Under the pieces are notes generated by a model, which saw only the letters and a program-made list of their open reading frames with translations, made no database searches and had not been told where the DNA came from. A program made the translations under genes and the position numbers. From the NCBI GenBank assembly GCA_963691655.1, contig OY829326.1, forward strand, positions 75,199,235 through 75,263,234: a stretch of DNA of 64,000 nucleotides, written 5' to 3'. Below are positions 1-13,700 of this stretch, piece after piece. The stretch is from Toxonevra muliebris (Eukaryota > Arthropoda > Insecta > Diptera > Pallopteridae). Numbering within the stretch: position 1 is the stretch's first letter; every line of letters starts with the position of its first letter.

Positions 1-639
1 CCAGAAGTGCTACACTATCAAATTATATATCAATTGACGACTAGGTTATCGGATTTAAATCCAAAGTATTAGCGTCGGAAGGTCTTTAAAATTCACTCAT
101 TGAACAAAACATTGCATTCATCGTTGTAAAAACCATTGCTTAAGCGGGAGTAAATAACAAATGAGAGAGAGAGAGAAGACGTGAGTAACGGCATTTCTCA
201 GAATTATCTAACGAATTATCTGCATACAAAAATAACAAAGCAAACACCAACGAGTAGTTTGGTTCTCTTTTGATATTTGTTTTTTCATAAAGAGATTTCT
301 TGAGCAAAAAAATAGCCCCTGTTAGTGGGGTCTTACCGACTAGTATATAAAGCCTACTGATATTGGGGTCCACAAGTTTGTCCCTCGAAAAAGAGGTATT
401 CACCTTCCGTCATCATCTGCATATATTGAACGTCCATCAAAAAACAACTCAATGCACCTCATTATGATGCATTTGATCCAATTTCTTCTACGAGTAAGGC
501 CACTGCTCCTAATATTGGCAGATCCAACAATAATAATCTAACAGCTTCGTCATGTGATCTCATCACTCATGATCACCTAATAACTACTTCTTCAGATATT
601 TCCGCCAATAATAAAATTACGTTCTTCTCGATATATACT
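1..639. other. Non-coding flank before LINE
   Basis: No gene is recognisable here. A short GAGAGAGAGAGA run lies near 165-176. Positions 410-640 may be the degraded 5' part of the LINE that follows, but no endonuclease or gag-like motif can be read there. The short minus-strand open frame at 140-403 resembles nothing known and looks random. Confidence 0.5.
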
Positions 640-3200
640 ACATAATGAGAACTCTCTCTTAGACCTTGTGTCTCAGTTGATGGGTGCTCTGGCGCGCTTG
701 TTATTTGCTCTTCTTATATTCCTCCAAATAGCTCTGATTCATTATATAAAGCTCATGTTAACAACATCTCGCCTCTAGTTTTAGATGTACCTTTTACGAG
801 TAATAATCATCTCTGTATCTTAGGTGACTTTAACCTCTGTAATATTTCTTGGTCTCATTTGGATGATAGTGTTTACTTTATTGGTAATAATGTTAATAGC
901 CTTTCTGAAATTTATTTGATTGATTCCTTATCTAGCCTTGATTTACGTCAAATCAATAGTTTTGTTAATAAGCTTAATAAAATTCTTGATTTATTTTTTA
1001 TTAGCACTAATATTAATTTTAATTTATCTGAATTCCTCTTTCCATTTTCTTCTACTGATATGCAATATGTTTGTTTAATCCTACAATTTGAATTTTATGA
1101 TTTTCCTACTGTTCCTTCTATTAATCAGTATACTGGTGTTAATTTGAAAGCCTGCGGCTTTCGCAAGCTGGATCATTTTCTTCTAAATCTTGATTGGGAC
1201 GACATGTTTTTGGGTGCTGATGCCTCTAAATGTTTTGAAAATTTTATTAATCAGATTCAAGTTTGCTGTGCAAATAAACTTCCATGGTATTCCAAAGACC
1301 TAAAGAAGCTCAAAAATCTAAGAAATAAGTATTATAATAAATTCAGGTCTACTAATAGTCCGATCTTCAAGTCAAAATACGAGTTTTATATGAAGGAATT
1401 TAATTGTTTAGACAAATTTCTATATAGGAATTATATCCTTAATTATGAAGCTAACTTAAAATCCAAACCTAAAGATTTCAGGCGTTTTATTAATTCAAAA
1501 AAATCTTCTTCAGATTTTCCTTCGTCAATCTTTTTAAATGATAGGTGTGCAAACTCACCAGTGGAAATTGCTAATCTTTTTGCTGACTTTTTTTGTTCTA
1601 ATTTTGCTTCTGGCTCTGATTTGACTGTTGCGAGTGATTTCCCTCAAAACTCGGGATCATCTGTTAATTTTGGTTCACTCACCCTCTCTATGGATGACGT
1701 CTATAAAGGTATCCTTAATCTGAAACCTTCGTTCCAAGCTGATGCTAATGGTCTTGCTCCTGATTTATAAAAAAATTGCACTTCACTGATTCAACCGTTG
1801 CTGTTTATTTTTAATAAATCGATTTCTTCTGGAGTTTTCATTGACGCATGGTAAAAAAAATGTAGCTAACTATAGGCCGATTTCCAAATTATCCACGGTT
1901 TCTAAGTTGTTTGAAACCATTGTTAAAGAGAAACTTTGTTTTGTCTTTAAGAGCTTGATCTGTCCGATCTGTCAGCATGGTTTCGTTCCGTGTCGATCCA
2001 CTATTTCCAATTTAGCAATCTTCACTGATGATTGTATTGCAGCACTTCATAGTAGATGTTGTCTATACTGACTTCTCCAAAACCTTCGACAAGGTTAGCC
2101 ATAATATTCTTATTTCTGTTGAGCTTTGGATGCCACTCTATCTTTTTAGAGTGGATTAATTCTTACCTGAGTAACCGCCTTTGTATGGTTTTAGTTGATG
2201 GTGTCCTTTTTCAACCTTTTATGGCATCTTCAGGAGTTCCTCAAGGCAGCATTTTAGGTCCATTGTTGTTTATACTTTTCATTAATATTAGTTCTCGTTT
2301 TCCCTCAGTGAAATATCTGCTTTATGCCGATGACCTTAAGATGTACTCTATCATTAAATGTCCTGTCTTTGAATATTAATAAATGTTTCCATATGGCTTT
2401 CTCCAAATCACATACTTTACTGTGTATATCCCATCGCATTGCTGGAAACTGTTGATGAAATTTCTGATTTAGGAGTAATTTTTGACACTAAACTTACTTT
2501 TGTTAGTCATATAAACACTATAATTTCTCGGTCTTATTCAATGTTGGCTTTTGTCCGCCGTAACAGTCAAGAGTTTTTAGACCCTTATACGCTCCAACTT
2601 CTTTAAACCTCTTTCGTACGCTTCAAATTAGAGTATGCTGCTTTTATTTGGAGGCCATATGACGCTTGACACATTTTTCGACTTGAACGCATTCAAAAGG
2701 TTTTTATGCGTTCTGCTCTTCGTCCTTTGAATTTCTCTGAACCAATTCCTTCATATACCTCTCGTTGCTTGCTTTTAGATTTAAAACCGCTGCAGAGTAC
2801 AAGTTCAGCCCTGTCTGTGTCATTCATTCATGACGTCATAAATGGGTCCGATAACTGTCCCTCCCTTCTCGAGCGTGTTACTTTTAATGTCTCGGCTAGA
2901 AGTCTTCGACATTTTGACATTGTTTACATTGGCCACCATAGAACTAACTAGGCTTTATTCTCCTATCGCGAGAGCTTTAATCCAGCTCAACTTTATCGCA
3001 CAATCGTCTGATATTCATTTTGCTAGTTCTAAATCTTCTTTTAAAGCTATTCTTAACTACTATTACTATTTTGTTGACTTATGTATAACTAGTCTCATAA
3101 TATCTAATTCTGTTTTTTAGTCTGTAAGAATTTTAGTTTGTCAGAATTTTAGTCTGTAAGAATTTTGTATTCATAGACTAAGTTATTAAATAAATAAATA
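640..3200 (+). mobile_element. Degraded non-LTR retrotransposon (CR1/Jockey group)
   Basis: This is a broken LINE ORF2. An endonuclease remnant carries a motif reading GDFN near 820-835, in the frame of the long open stretch ending at 1770. Next come reverse transcriptase blocks: NYRPISKLSTVSKLFE near 1867-1915, QHGFVP near 1972-1990, a motif A block TDFSKTFDKV near 2068-2097, SSGVPQGSILGPLL near 2230-2270 and YADD near 2323-2335. The blocks lie in different frames with a stop at 1768-1770, so the element is dead. The 3' end is a TAAATAAATAAATA tail at about 3186-3200, typical of this group. Clade assignment rests on motif style only. A related broken copy sits at 48.66-50.56 kb. Confidence 0.88.
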
Positions 3201-4164
3201 CATATATATAAATGAAAGTATCTTTGTGTGTAGCGGATACGGATGGAATTATATAAATTAAAAAAGCATATTAGTTAGATTTAAACTACAGGTTGTCATG
3301 TTCATTAACGTGCTTTGAGCCCTATATATAGAAGGTTCTCTTATAATCTTCTAAAAATACGAAAGTATGTAGCCGAACAAAAAATTTCCCCACACATAGA
3401 TTTTTATTTTTTTCATAAAGCTCGTTTTTGTTGAATTTTTTGTTATTATCCAAACTTTTCCAGTGCCAGAAAAGGCGGGCGGCGAAGCGACACTAGATAG
3501 CTGCTAGTTTACTATATAAAACTGAAGGCCCTGGTGTGTTTTACTACGATTTTGCATTCGTGCTCTTGGCTATTACTTCCTTGAGACATAAAAATGAGTT
3601 TAGAACAATTAGTTGTAATGTATTTTCATTTTTATTATTAATTTAATTTAATATATTAAAATTTAAGTCTTTTTTTTAAATTTACTCATGTTATTGGGAA
3701 TTATATGAATACGAAAATCAGATTTAGATTAATTAATTAATTTTTTTTTTTCGTAACTTTATGAATACCTATATGTTGAATATTAATACGTAAAAATATT
3801 ATAGAGAAGAAAGATTTATGTTTTATACATACTCGTATAGTATATGTTTATAGTATAGAATACGTTGTTATATACAATAAAATCAAAGATATACTGAAAA
3901 GGAACATTAACGAAGTTTAATTGAGTTTTGAATATTTAAATATTTTTATTTATTTTTTGAGTGTTTTTTGTCTTGCATCATTAAATTGTTTTCTTACTTA
4001 AATTTCATTAAATACTTAATTAACACTTTTTAATATTTCATCGGATTTATATAGAATATTTAAACTGATATTTGTTTGTGGTGTTTGGGATTGCCTGGCA
4101 TATTCTCCCATTTTTTGTTTGCTGTTTAGTATTATTATTTTTTTCTTTAAATTTTAAGTATAAA
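3201..4164. other. Intergenic DNA downstream of siz
   Basis: AT-rich non-coding sequence between the LINE tail and the 3' end of the minus-strand siz gene. No open frame, RNA or terminal-repeat element was seen. A slightly GC-richer patch near 3460-3510 has no recognisable content. Confidence 0.6.
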
Positions 4165-4170
4165 TTTATT
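4165..4170 (-). terminator. siz: Candidate siz poly(A) signal AATAAA
   Basis: The minus strand reads AATAAA about 190 bp after the siz stop codon. It is the first canonical hexamer I found downstream of the stop. It implies a short 3' UTR of roughly 210-220 nt. Other hexamer-like sites exist further on, so a longer 3' UTR is possible. Confidence 0.5.
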
Positions 4171-4361
4171 GTGGCGGTAAAAACTTAACTTTACGGGGGA
4201 GAAGGGAAGTAGGGGGTAATTATACGATGAATTTAGCTAACCAACAAAACCAAACTAGGAAAAATATAATATAGGTATGAAACAATAAATATTTTGCATT
4301 ATGTAGAAATAAATTTACAATACAATTAAGAAGCTGCTTTCAATAGGCTGCAGATATATGT

Positions 4362-4789
4362 TTACACTTCAGTGGAGCGTCCATTTTCATCGGAGCGTGA
4401 CATTTTTCGTTCACGCCCCGGAATTCGTCCTTGTTGCACTTGAGTTTGCAAGGGCACATGAATTTGTGATTGGGTTTGAGCAGGTTGCGGTTGCAGTTGT
4501 TGTTGCTGTTGTGCAATTTGTTGTTGCATTAGAATAGAATGCGACTGATTTGCATAGTTAGCATGTGTGTAACCTTGCATTCCTTGTGCTGCATAAACGT
4601 TTATACTTGTAGATGCCCCAGAGGTAGGAATCTGATATCGCATTTTGGCTGCCGCTGCATTTGCAGCTGCTGCAATTACGGCCGCATTCTCGCGGGAAGC
4701 GCTGCTGGTTGTGGTGGACTGAAATGAAATCGACATGCCGCTATCAAGGGATCCCACGCTGCCTCGTCGTTGTGGTTTATCATTGCCAA
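4362..4789 (-). CDS. siz: siz last coding exon, PDZ-ligand C-terminus
   Basis: The acceptor ATTTTTCCCACCTATTTTGAAG precedes TTGGCAATG; with the T from exon 6 this reads [20 protein letters not shown]. It is followed by Ala-rich and poly-Gln low complexity and ends [11 protein letters not shown], then TAA. STEV fits a class I PDZ-binding consensus (S/T-x-V). Mammalian IQSEC proteins bind PDZ scaffolds such as PSD-95 through their C-termini, so the role may be conserved; that is inference. Confidence 0.92.
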
Positions 4790-7700
4790 CTTCAAAATAG
4801 GTGGGAAAAATAACAAATTTAGTATTGTAAAAACTCTAAAATGCAAATTGAACCAGAGATGCCAATTCAGTTTTAGGAGATTCCGTAAACTAAAATAAAA
4901 AGTAATGATGATGATATTTCGATATGCTCAACGAGAAATACAAATGTAAAATTTATTTTCTTTTTCTTCTTTTTATTTTTCTTTTTTTTTTTGTAATTCA
5001 CATTCTGCACAACAAAAACAAAATAACTTTTTGAATTTCTCTAAATATATCTGGAAGAAAGATGAATTTGTTGGTCTATTAGTCATCTATTCTTAGAGTT
5101 TCTAAACTTTTATATTTGAATATATTTATTATTGAGCTCCAATATAAATAATGTATGCTCGTGAAAAATAAATAAATTTTAATAATAATATCACCGGTAA
5201 AATATTTACTCCCCATCACCTGTATGTGAGGTGGTAATTGGGAAATCCCCCACGAGTTGGCATCCCTGTATTGAACTCACATTGCTCGTGCATATCTAAT
5301 AAACTGTTGCTGAGCGCACTACGTTTCAGTTGTTGCTGGGTGGAGTCGGCGGCACCTTGTGCAGAGTCCCCCGTTGGTGTCGCTTGGAATGGGCATGGAC
5401 ACACCTCGACATCTGCTACTCCACTATCGCGATTATCAGAGCTGCCTGCAGTGCGATTGCGTGCCGATTTTTGACGTTCTAGTTCGGCCTCAATACGCAG
5501 TGTTTCCATCTCGTCCATTTCACTGATTGATTCCTTCAAGTCCTCAGCGAATTTACAGCGATCATGCTCATTACGTGCGTTAAAGGTTATTAATATTTTG
5601 CCGTCAACCTTTTGAGACAGTTGAATACAGAATGGATAGTTCGGTACGTCGAGCAGCGAAACAACCATGCCACACAGTGGGAAGCTGTTGCGAAATGTGT
5701 ACGTAACTGATGACTTTTTCTTGCTGAATATCTTTGTGATTACCAGCAAATCGTTGAACAGGAAAACCTCGCGTTGGTGTACGCCGGGGCGTTCTTTCTT
5801 ATTGACATCGGGTATTTCATACAAGCGACAGTAGCACACTAGACGTCGATGTGGCAATGCAAGATTTGGCTTCTTGCCGACTATTGTCGCCTGGACCTTC
5901 ATGACTTGGGTGACGTGATCGCTGCCTGGTTTGAACTCATTTGCTTTGACACGGTCATAAATACCGCCGAGCATATCTTTATCAATGTCGTGACAATCGT
6001 CAATACCACGTAAATTTTTAATAAAATCCTCAACGCGCATGCGTCGTTCGGGCTTTAAGTTTGGCGTATGCAAGTCTGTGTTCAACATGATTATGGCGAA
6101 TGCCAAGACGAAAATCTGTGGTGAAAGTAAGAGATGATGTATTATTATTATTAGAAGTTAAATGGGAATTTTTGCCCTTTCTATTTGCATGTATTGCTCT
6201 TACCGTGTCCGATGACCTCAATCGGCCGACTATATCTTGATTGCATTGACAATATCGATGTGAAAATATTTCCATTAAGCGTTCGATCTTTTGCGCCTCT
6301 CCAGGCATACGGAAATAAGCCTGGAATTTACGCAGAGCCACATCTACTTGCATCCCTGAAAGGTCCAACTCGAGAGAGAAGCAATTGAGCACGGCCATGT
6401 TGAATTGGTTTTGCAGATTGCCCAAATACTCGCCTATCATTTGTCGCGAAAGACCCTTCCGCGAGATCAAGAAGCGTGCTACTCCCTGTGGCGTGTTTTC
6501 TAGGAAACCTCGTCGTATCAAATATGTAATACCCTTTTCTGGTTTTTTATTGAATAAATTTAAACCGACGCGATACTGGCGCTTGCGTATAGTTTCCGAA
6601 ACTTTGTAGTTTTGTGGCGTGACAGTAGCGTTGATCTGATGATCTTGTTGGTGGCCATGCTGCTCGTACTGTGCTGCACTTGTGTGTGACGAAACGGCAT
6701 GATCATCTGAGGGAGCTGTGCCGACGCCGCCGGTGCCAGCAACTGCTGTCGCCACCAACGGTATCATTGTTTGAGTTGTGGTTTGCGCATGTGCATATAC
6801 GGCGGGATCAGTTGCGTGCATGAACTGTTGTGAACTATTTAGGTTGGTGCCTCGCTTCCAAGTGTGCGGTGAGTTTGAACGGTCCGAGCTAAGATCGCTG
6901 TTGATGACGCGCTCAGCTGACGTAACGCTCGAGTCACTGCCTGAGCTCTGCACGGATGTGAGACTACCATTCTCAGCCGTTTTGCAAAGACCATTGGAGC
7001 GCATCATTGAAGGTGGTGGCGGTGTTTGTCGCATCATTAACATTTGCTGATGTTGCTGCTGTGCCGCCATGTGCTGGGCATGTTGTTGGGCTGTGATGGA
7101 GGAAGTTCTCTTTGGCACTTCTGGTGGCACCCTCTTACGTTCGGCGGGTGTCAGTATAGCCTTGGGTCGCATGTAAATTTGTGCGGCAGAGTAATAAGGT
7201 GTATGAGGCGAATTTCCACCTGTACTCACCCAAGAAACATTCAGCGAGGAGTCTAACTGAGAGCTGTTTACCGAACTGGCAAAACTTGCATCATGTGGCA
7301 ATGCATGAAAACCCGCATAGAACTGTGCCGCTTGTGCGCCTGTTATGTGATGACCGCTGTAAAAGTGTGGCTCAGTAGCATGCAAAAGATTTACATGGGG
7401 ATGTGCTGATCCTGATCCAAGTGTGCTGCTGGAAGAAGCTGATGAGCTGGCAGCCGAAACCGATGATGCACCTTGAATGTAGGGAGACATGAGTGACAGA
7501 GTTCAAGAGAAAAGTCTTTTGAAAAATTTAAGAAAAGCAAAGTACCTGATTGGCTTCGCGGTATCGGGCTACCATCTTGTTGACGTCGTTCCCGCATTGA
7601 CAGCGATCGCGTCGGTGGAGTGCGGGATGTCGTAGGCATAGACCCTGTTGCTGATGCATTTGCAACAGCAGCACCTCCTGGTGGTCCAGCCATGATAGTT

Positions 7701-10700
7701 ACTCGCGGCTGCTGTTGTTGTTGCTGGTGTGATTGTGATGCCTGTGCAACATCCAATTGAGATTCGGTGGCGCTTCCATACGCCGATGATAATGAAGAAT
7801 TTGAAGTTGGACCATCGTCTCCTGACGCTACCATCATACGTCGACTAAGACGTTTCTCTGCTTTGGCCATTGCTGTAATTGACGCAAACTTTTTTACCAT
7901 CATGTAGTGACGAAACGCTCGCTGAATTGTGATAGCTGCATTCCGAGCACGAACACCGCCGTATTTACGTTCCAACAGTTCAATTTGCTTTTCCAGCAAA
8001 TCTTGCGAGAGTTCGTACCTGAAATGATTTGCATATTTGCATTATTGCATATTTGCATTATTATCACTCAGATTCACACGCCAACAACTATGTAGCTTTC
8101 AATATTTATATAGAATATTAATCAAATCAAAAATTGTTTTTATACGTAGAAAATTTCTGAACCTTTCTGAACTTTAAACAGACCTGAAATTTCTGAATAT
8201 ATTAAGAATACTAACTTTCTGCAACTTTTAAATATGAAAAAGTTCAAATTCGCAATTAATTGTTATTTTAATCAAGCAACTACATATTTAGAGATAAGAT
8301 AACTTATCTGAGTGTCGTAAATTCTAAAATGTATAGGGGACATACACTACCGGCTAAATAAATGCTAACTAATTCCCGATTTCACTATTAAAAGTATAAC
8401 TTAATTGGGCACATGTGCATATGTGAAGCCATTCATTATACCTTCCAACTTTTAAAGTATTCTCCTTCCAGACACAAACTATTTTTTTTATATTTTTTAT
8501 ATCCAAAAATACTTACGCTGTTTGTGCTCGGCCACGTTTTAGGACATCACCGCCATTGCGAATTGAATTCTTTTTGTGTAAGCTCTGTTGAATGGCTGAT
8601 GGTGAAGTTCCCCCGCCTCCCATTCCAGTACCAACACCACTACCTGCAATAACCACCGCTCCGCCGTGGTGATGATGATGGCCATGAAGCATATGATGGT
8701 GATGATGTTGGTGATGTGGATTCCCATGTTGGCTACACTGCTGCATTCCACCTGTTTTTCAGAAAGATTGTTTGAATTGAATTGATACTGATGATGATAA
8801 TGCGATGTATTTTACTCATACCAATTGATATATTCGTTGATTGATGAACGATCTGTTGTGGATGGCACGATGGATACTGTTGTGGATGGTTCTGGTAAAT
8901 CATGTGCGATTGTGGACCAATGGGATAATTTATCGCTGTGGAAGAATTCGAAGATAATGTGGAAGGTGTATAATGTTGCTGCAAGTAGACATAACCACCG
9001 CCTTCAGTTGACATCGTTGAACCTGATGAGGTTGATCCCGGTGGAGCAGATATCCCATATTGAGCTGAGGCGCTTCTTTCAATGGCTTTTTGGGGAAAGC
9101 TAAAATAAATAAGGAAAAAACAATATATCATTATGTTTCAGTTTGTTTGGAGGTTTGTTTTTATCATGAAATTGGTGTATTTATTCCAACTGAATCATCG
9201 AATACCATGGTATAAATTTAATACAAAAATGAATACCATATGTGAATAAATATTGCGGAAGAATATTGCCAAAAATTGTTTCAGTTATGGAAACATTTTA
9301 AAACTTAACAAATTTTCTAGCTGTCTTACCAAATAATTAAAAAAAAAACAAGAAAACAGAATAGAAGTCTTCTCTTCTTTTTGAAGATATCATTCGCCAA
9401 CGGCGGAAAATTAAAAAAAATATATAACGGCAACTTTAACTTAATAAACAAATTTAGTTTTAAAATCTACAAAAAATTGATTTCTCCAAAAATTAACCTA
9501 CTCTCTAAAAATCGCAAAAAGGAGATAATACTAACTGAGACATACAACAACAGTGAGTATCTTAGAAACTTAAAACTTCCAATTGAGCCATTTCTTGTCG
9601 AATCGGTACATAGTGTACGTTGATCTGGTACTCAATGTACGATATGTAAATGCAGTTGGCTTGACTTGGCTGGCCCAATAATACTTTACCCTGAACCACT
9701 AGACTGAAAAATAAAAGTTCCTATTGGAAATTGCACTTATGTTATACTATATATGCAATTACAACCAGAATAGCGAAAAAAAATATTGATGGTACCACAT
9801 AAAAGGAGAGAAATGTGACATACGGATATCGATAAAAAAAAAGCCCAGAAGGAGTGACACTGATCTAATTTTATAATTTTGACGCACCTCTTTTTCTACA
9901 TTATCGTTCATGTCTTGGCTTCGACACATGCTTTGCATCTGGAGTTTCTAATTTGCATTTCATTGATATTGACAGAATACAATATTCAAAAAAAGAAAAG
10001 GAGTGAAAATTAAAAAAATAAAAATTCAAACATCTCGACATGATTTAATCACTCAGCTGGAATCATAAAGGAATGCTAGCAGCAGTATACTAGCCAAGAT
10101 GTGATCAAAATAACTTTACACCCACCAAGTTTTAATATATTTTTGAAACAGTACTGAAAACTAGAGACGACAATTCAGAAAAAATATATTTTTAATATGT
10201 CTTCAAAAATTGTGTTTTTAACGAGTGGTATATGAAATGAACCCTGAATACGAGTATTTCTATTCCATAACTTGTTTATCAATTCCAAACCACTAATAAA
10301 CAAGAAACAATATTAATGGAGGGCGTTAAAGCATTTTTAAGAAATTTTTGAAATAATAATTACAAGTGTTGGTGTGCTATTTCTATTGTGAGATAAGATA
10401 TTCCTTTTTTGCTTATTATTTTGTTGACTGGCTAATTTTTATTTATTTTTCGAAACGTTTGTAGACACAATATACTTTTAAAAATATAAACTTTTGTTTC
10501 ATTTGTCTGCTTTTATATACGACGATTTTTGTGCGAATTTTTTAAATGATTTTTCGTTTGTAGGCGAAGAATTGAAGACAAAAGTGAAGGATCCGATTTT
10601 TATTCTGTGACAATTCCTTGACGTTTTTCTTACTTGTTTGCATTTTTATTTTTGATAAAGCAGAGTGAAAAAAAAAAACTGCAAACATCAAACGAAGATA

Positions 10701-13700
10701 AAAATAAGAAAATAACAGTAAATATTTGAACTACACACATTAAGCAGAGGAGATAGATAGGAAGAACCAAATAAAAATAAAAAATCGTATTTAAAAAAAT
10801 CACTCAAAAAAATTGTAGTGTTTAGAAACTATACGAGCTACTTTTCAGAATAGAAATTTGTCCAGGGATAATATAACGAAAATTTAAAGAGCTTATAGCC
10901 ATTATAAAATATGTCCTAACTATGTAAAACAAATTCAAATTTGTCATACCAATTCAAATATTCAACTCATCGTCTACTTTTATGACTCATATAATTTTAC
11001 GCAGTTTTATCAAAAAATTTTCTTGATAATCAAAGAAACACAAAGTACATTTCATTTAAAACTTCATATAAATAAACGATTACAATCCTGATCATGGCTC
11101 AAATTAATTTTATGCTATGAATATTGTTAATGTTTGTCATTCAAATAAATAATACTGTGGAAATTGTGAAAATTAAGTCAAATTGAAAATGTATAGTCAG
11201 TGAAGTTTTGCTATCTGATCAGTTACACAATTACTCAATCGCCAATCTGTTTTAATATATAGCCCGTTTAATACAATATATGCATTAACACTAGATTCAC
11301 GGAACCCGTCAATTTGACGGGTTTCAAATTTTCGATTTATTTAACAAAGAAAATAAAATGTATTTTTTTTTTGAAAATCATGAATATTTTTATAAAATTT
11401 TTTTTCTAATTCATTTTCTGTTAGATACTGTAAGTTCAAATATTGGTATGCGGTATACCTATTTTTTCGAACACCCGTCAATATGACATGTTTCAGTAAA
11501 AATAAGTTTGTAATTTTGTCCGTAAATCTAGTGTTAAAATTGTTGAATGAGGCACAAACTTTATCCATTAAAACATTCCAAACATAAGCAATAACTATTA
11601 TCTGCATCATTTAAAATGTAGGGGAGTGTAACCGGGTATGAGACAGCACCAGGTATGAGACAGTCGATTTTTTACATCATTCAATAACAATATTGCCGAT
11701 CTGACTACTGTCAAACTTTTCTTTTGACATGAGCCAGTTTTTGTGGTAATACCGGAGTGAATAGATCTATTGCGTGTATCAGCTGCAAAGATCGTATTTG
11801 AAAATCGATCACGAAAACTTTTTTTGATTTTTTTCAAAGTGATATATTTTCGAGTGAATTAATTGAAAAAGGTGAGTGAAATGCATTAGCATTTAGTGTT
11901 TTTCGTATATTTTGCTATCCAATTTTGGATTATGCCAATATATGATTGGAAACAATTTTTTTGTGTTATTCGCAAAATGGCATTATTCTCCGGGTATGAG
12001 ACACAGCATATCACCGGGTATGAGACACCACTTAACTAGTGTTTTGATCCAATTTTTTGGTATTTATAGCCATGTTCACCCCAAAAAAAAAAAAAAACGT
12101 CCATGAAATGAATCACATGTAAGCGGCCTGTTCCTTTAAAGTGTGCAAACATTGCGATAGCGATTTTGATGGAGAAGACGATGACTAAGAGATGACCATT
12201 TCTTTTTATCTTAGGCACTGAAGGCCCACAAAATAAATAAATTTATGTTCATAAATAGCTATGAAGTTTTAACTTCATATTTTCCAATTTTTAGTGGATT
12301 TTCGTAGGTGTCTCATACCCGGGTACAAATTTTTTTTTGGCAAAAATGCACATCCTCACAAAATTGGTCACAATATTTTGCGTACCATTATACTTTTTGG
12401 AAATAAAAATTGCGTATTTTCATTACCTTTCCGACAGTACATAAAACATCTGATTTGGTTTAAATAGTGAAAATTTATGGCTCAAAAACAAAACCCGTCT
12501 CATACCCGGGAACACCCCCTTACAGTTAAATCGCCGTTCCAGAGATGCATAATCTGAATCGACACCCGTATCAAAAAAAAAAAAAAATTGGCCATGATTC
12601 TAGTAATCCAAATTAGTTTAGACTAAAATTGATGAAAAAAGGAAATAAATAAAATCAAAAATTGACACAGCGTTTTAATCGGTAGTCCTGTGGCTACAAC
12701 CGGAATCCGAATCAGTTCAAAGTATTGAAAATTAAATTTTGCAAATAAATATTTGACCATGTTTACAGCAAGTCTGGGAGCCCCAGAAAATTCTTTTTTT
12801 GTTTTGATATTTAATATTTTCAAGTTAATATTTCATTTCTCGCTAACGCTCGCAGTAACAAAAAACATTAAATTTAATTAAAATATAAGTTTTGTTTATT
12901 TATCATTCCTGCATTTGTCTCTTAAGTTAATAACTTAACTTTTAATTTGTTTTTATTTTTATATTATTTTTGTTTATTTTTTCATAATGTAATCACTGAG
13001 TTGAGCCTTTGGCTATGTATTTTAAGCGAGATTTCAACACAACAATTGGGTTAATTATTACGTCGAAATTTAGAGTTTGCAATAATTCATGTTCAATGGA
13101 CATAAAAGAGATTTAATTAAGTTTTTCATCGCACATTCAGTTGCGTAATGAATTTTTTAAATTTTGAAAATGAGCATTTATCTGGAACGTTAGTGATAAA
13201 TAAAGATAAGAAAATTCTCAAAATGTTTGGAAACATCTTTTATGATTTTAGATTACATAGTGGTATGATAAATATTGCACATTTTATCCGTGAAAAAATT
13301 GCATCGCAAAACCTTAGGACGGCACTGTGTGTGATACGTGATACGATTAGAAAGTATTGGATTCACTTATGACAAATATTACTTAAGTAAAGGGCTCTCA
13401 TATTTTTCACTCTCTCAGGACCCCGCAAAACATAAAGTTTATACATAAACGTCACAAGGCCCTTAGCACTGTATCGTGAATAGGGCTATTGTAAATTAAA
13501 AATAAATGCCCTGGTTAAGTGACGAATCGAACACAACTATAAATAGGTAGTCAAAATCTATTTAAAATTGTTTATTTTTTTTATACCTTTCACCAATTAT
13601 GAATCCGGAAATACAAATTATCATCTTCACATTAAGTAAGAAACAAAAAAAAAAAAATCACTAATTTTTGGAAGCAACTAAAGTTTACGTTTTATATAGA

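Noticed and set aside
5216..5280. Treating the TGA at 5218 as the only siz stop
   Set aside because: A perfect GTGAGT donor at 5280 and an in-phase downstream exon encoding the [18 protein letters not shown] block argue that the main transcript splices to 4789. The TGA is kept only as an alternative isoform.
7472..7490. ATG at 7490 as a start for the Sec7-containing protein
   Set aside because: These bases are the pyrimidine-rich end of an intron. The acceptor at 7472 joins in phase with exon 4, which carries the conserved IQ region.
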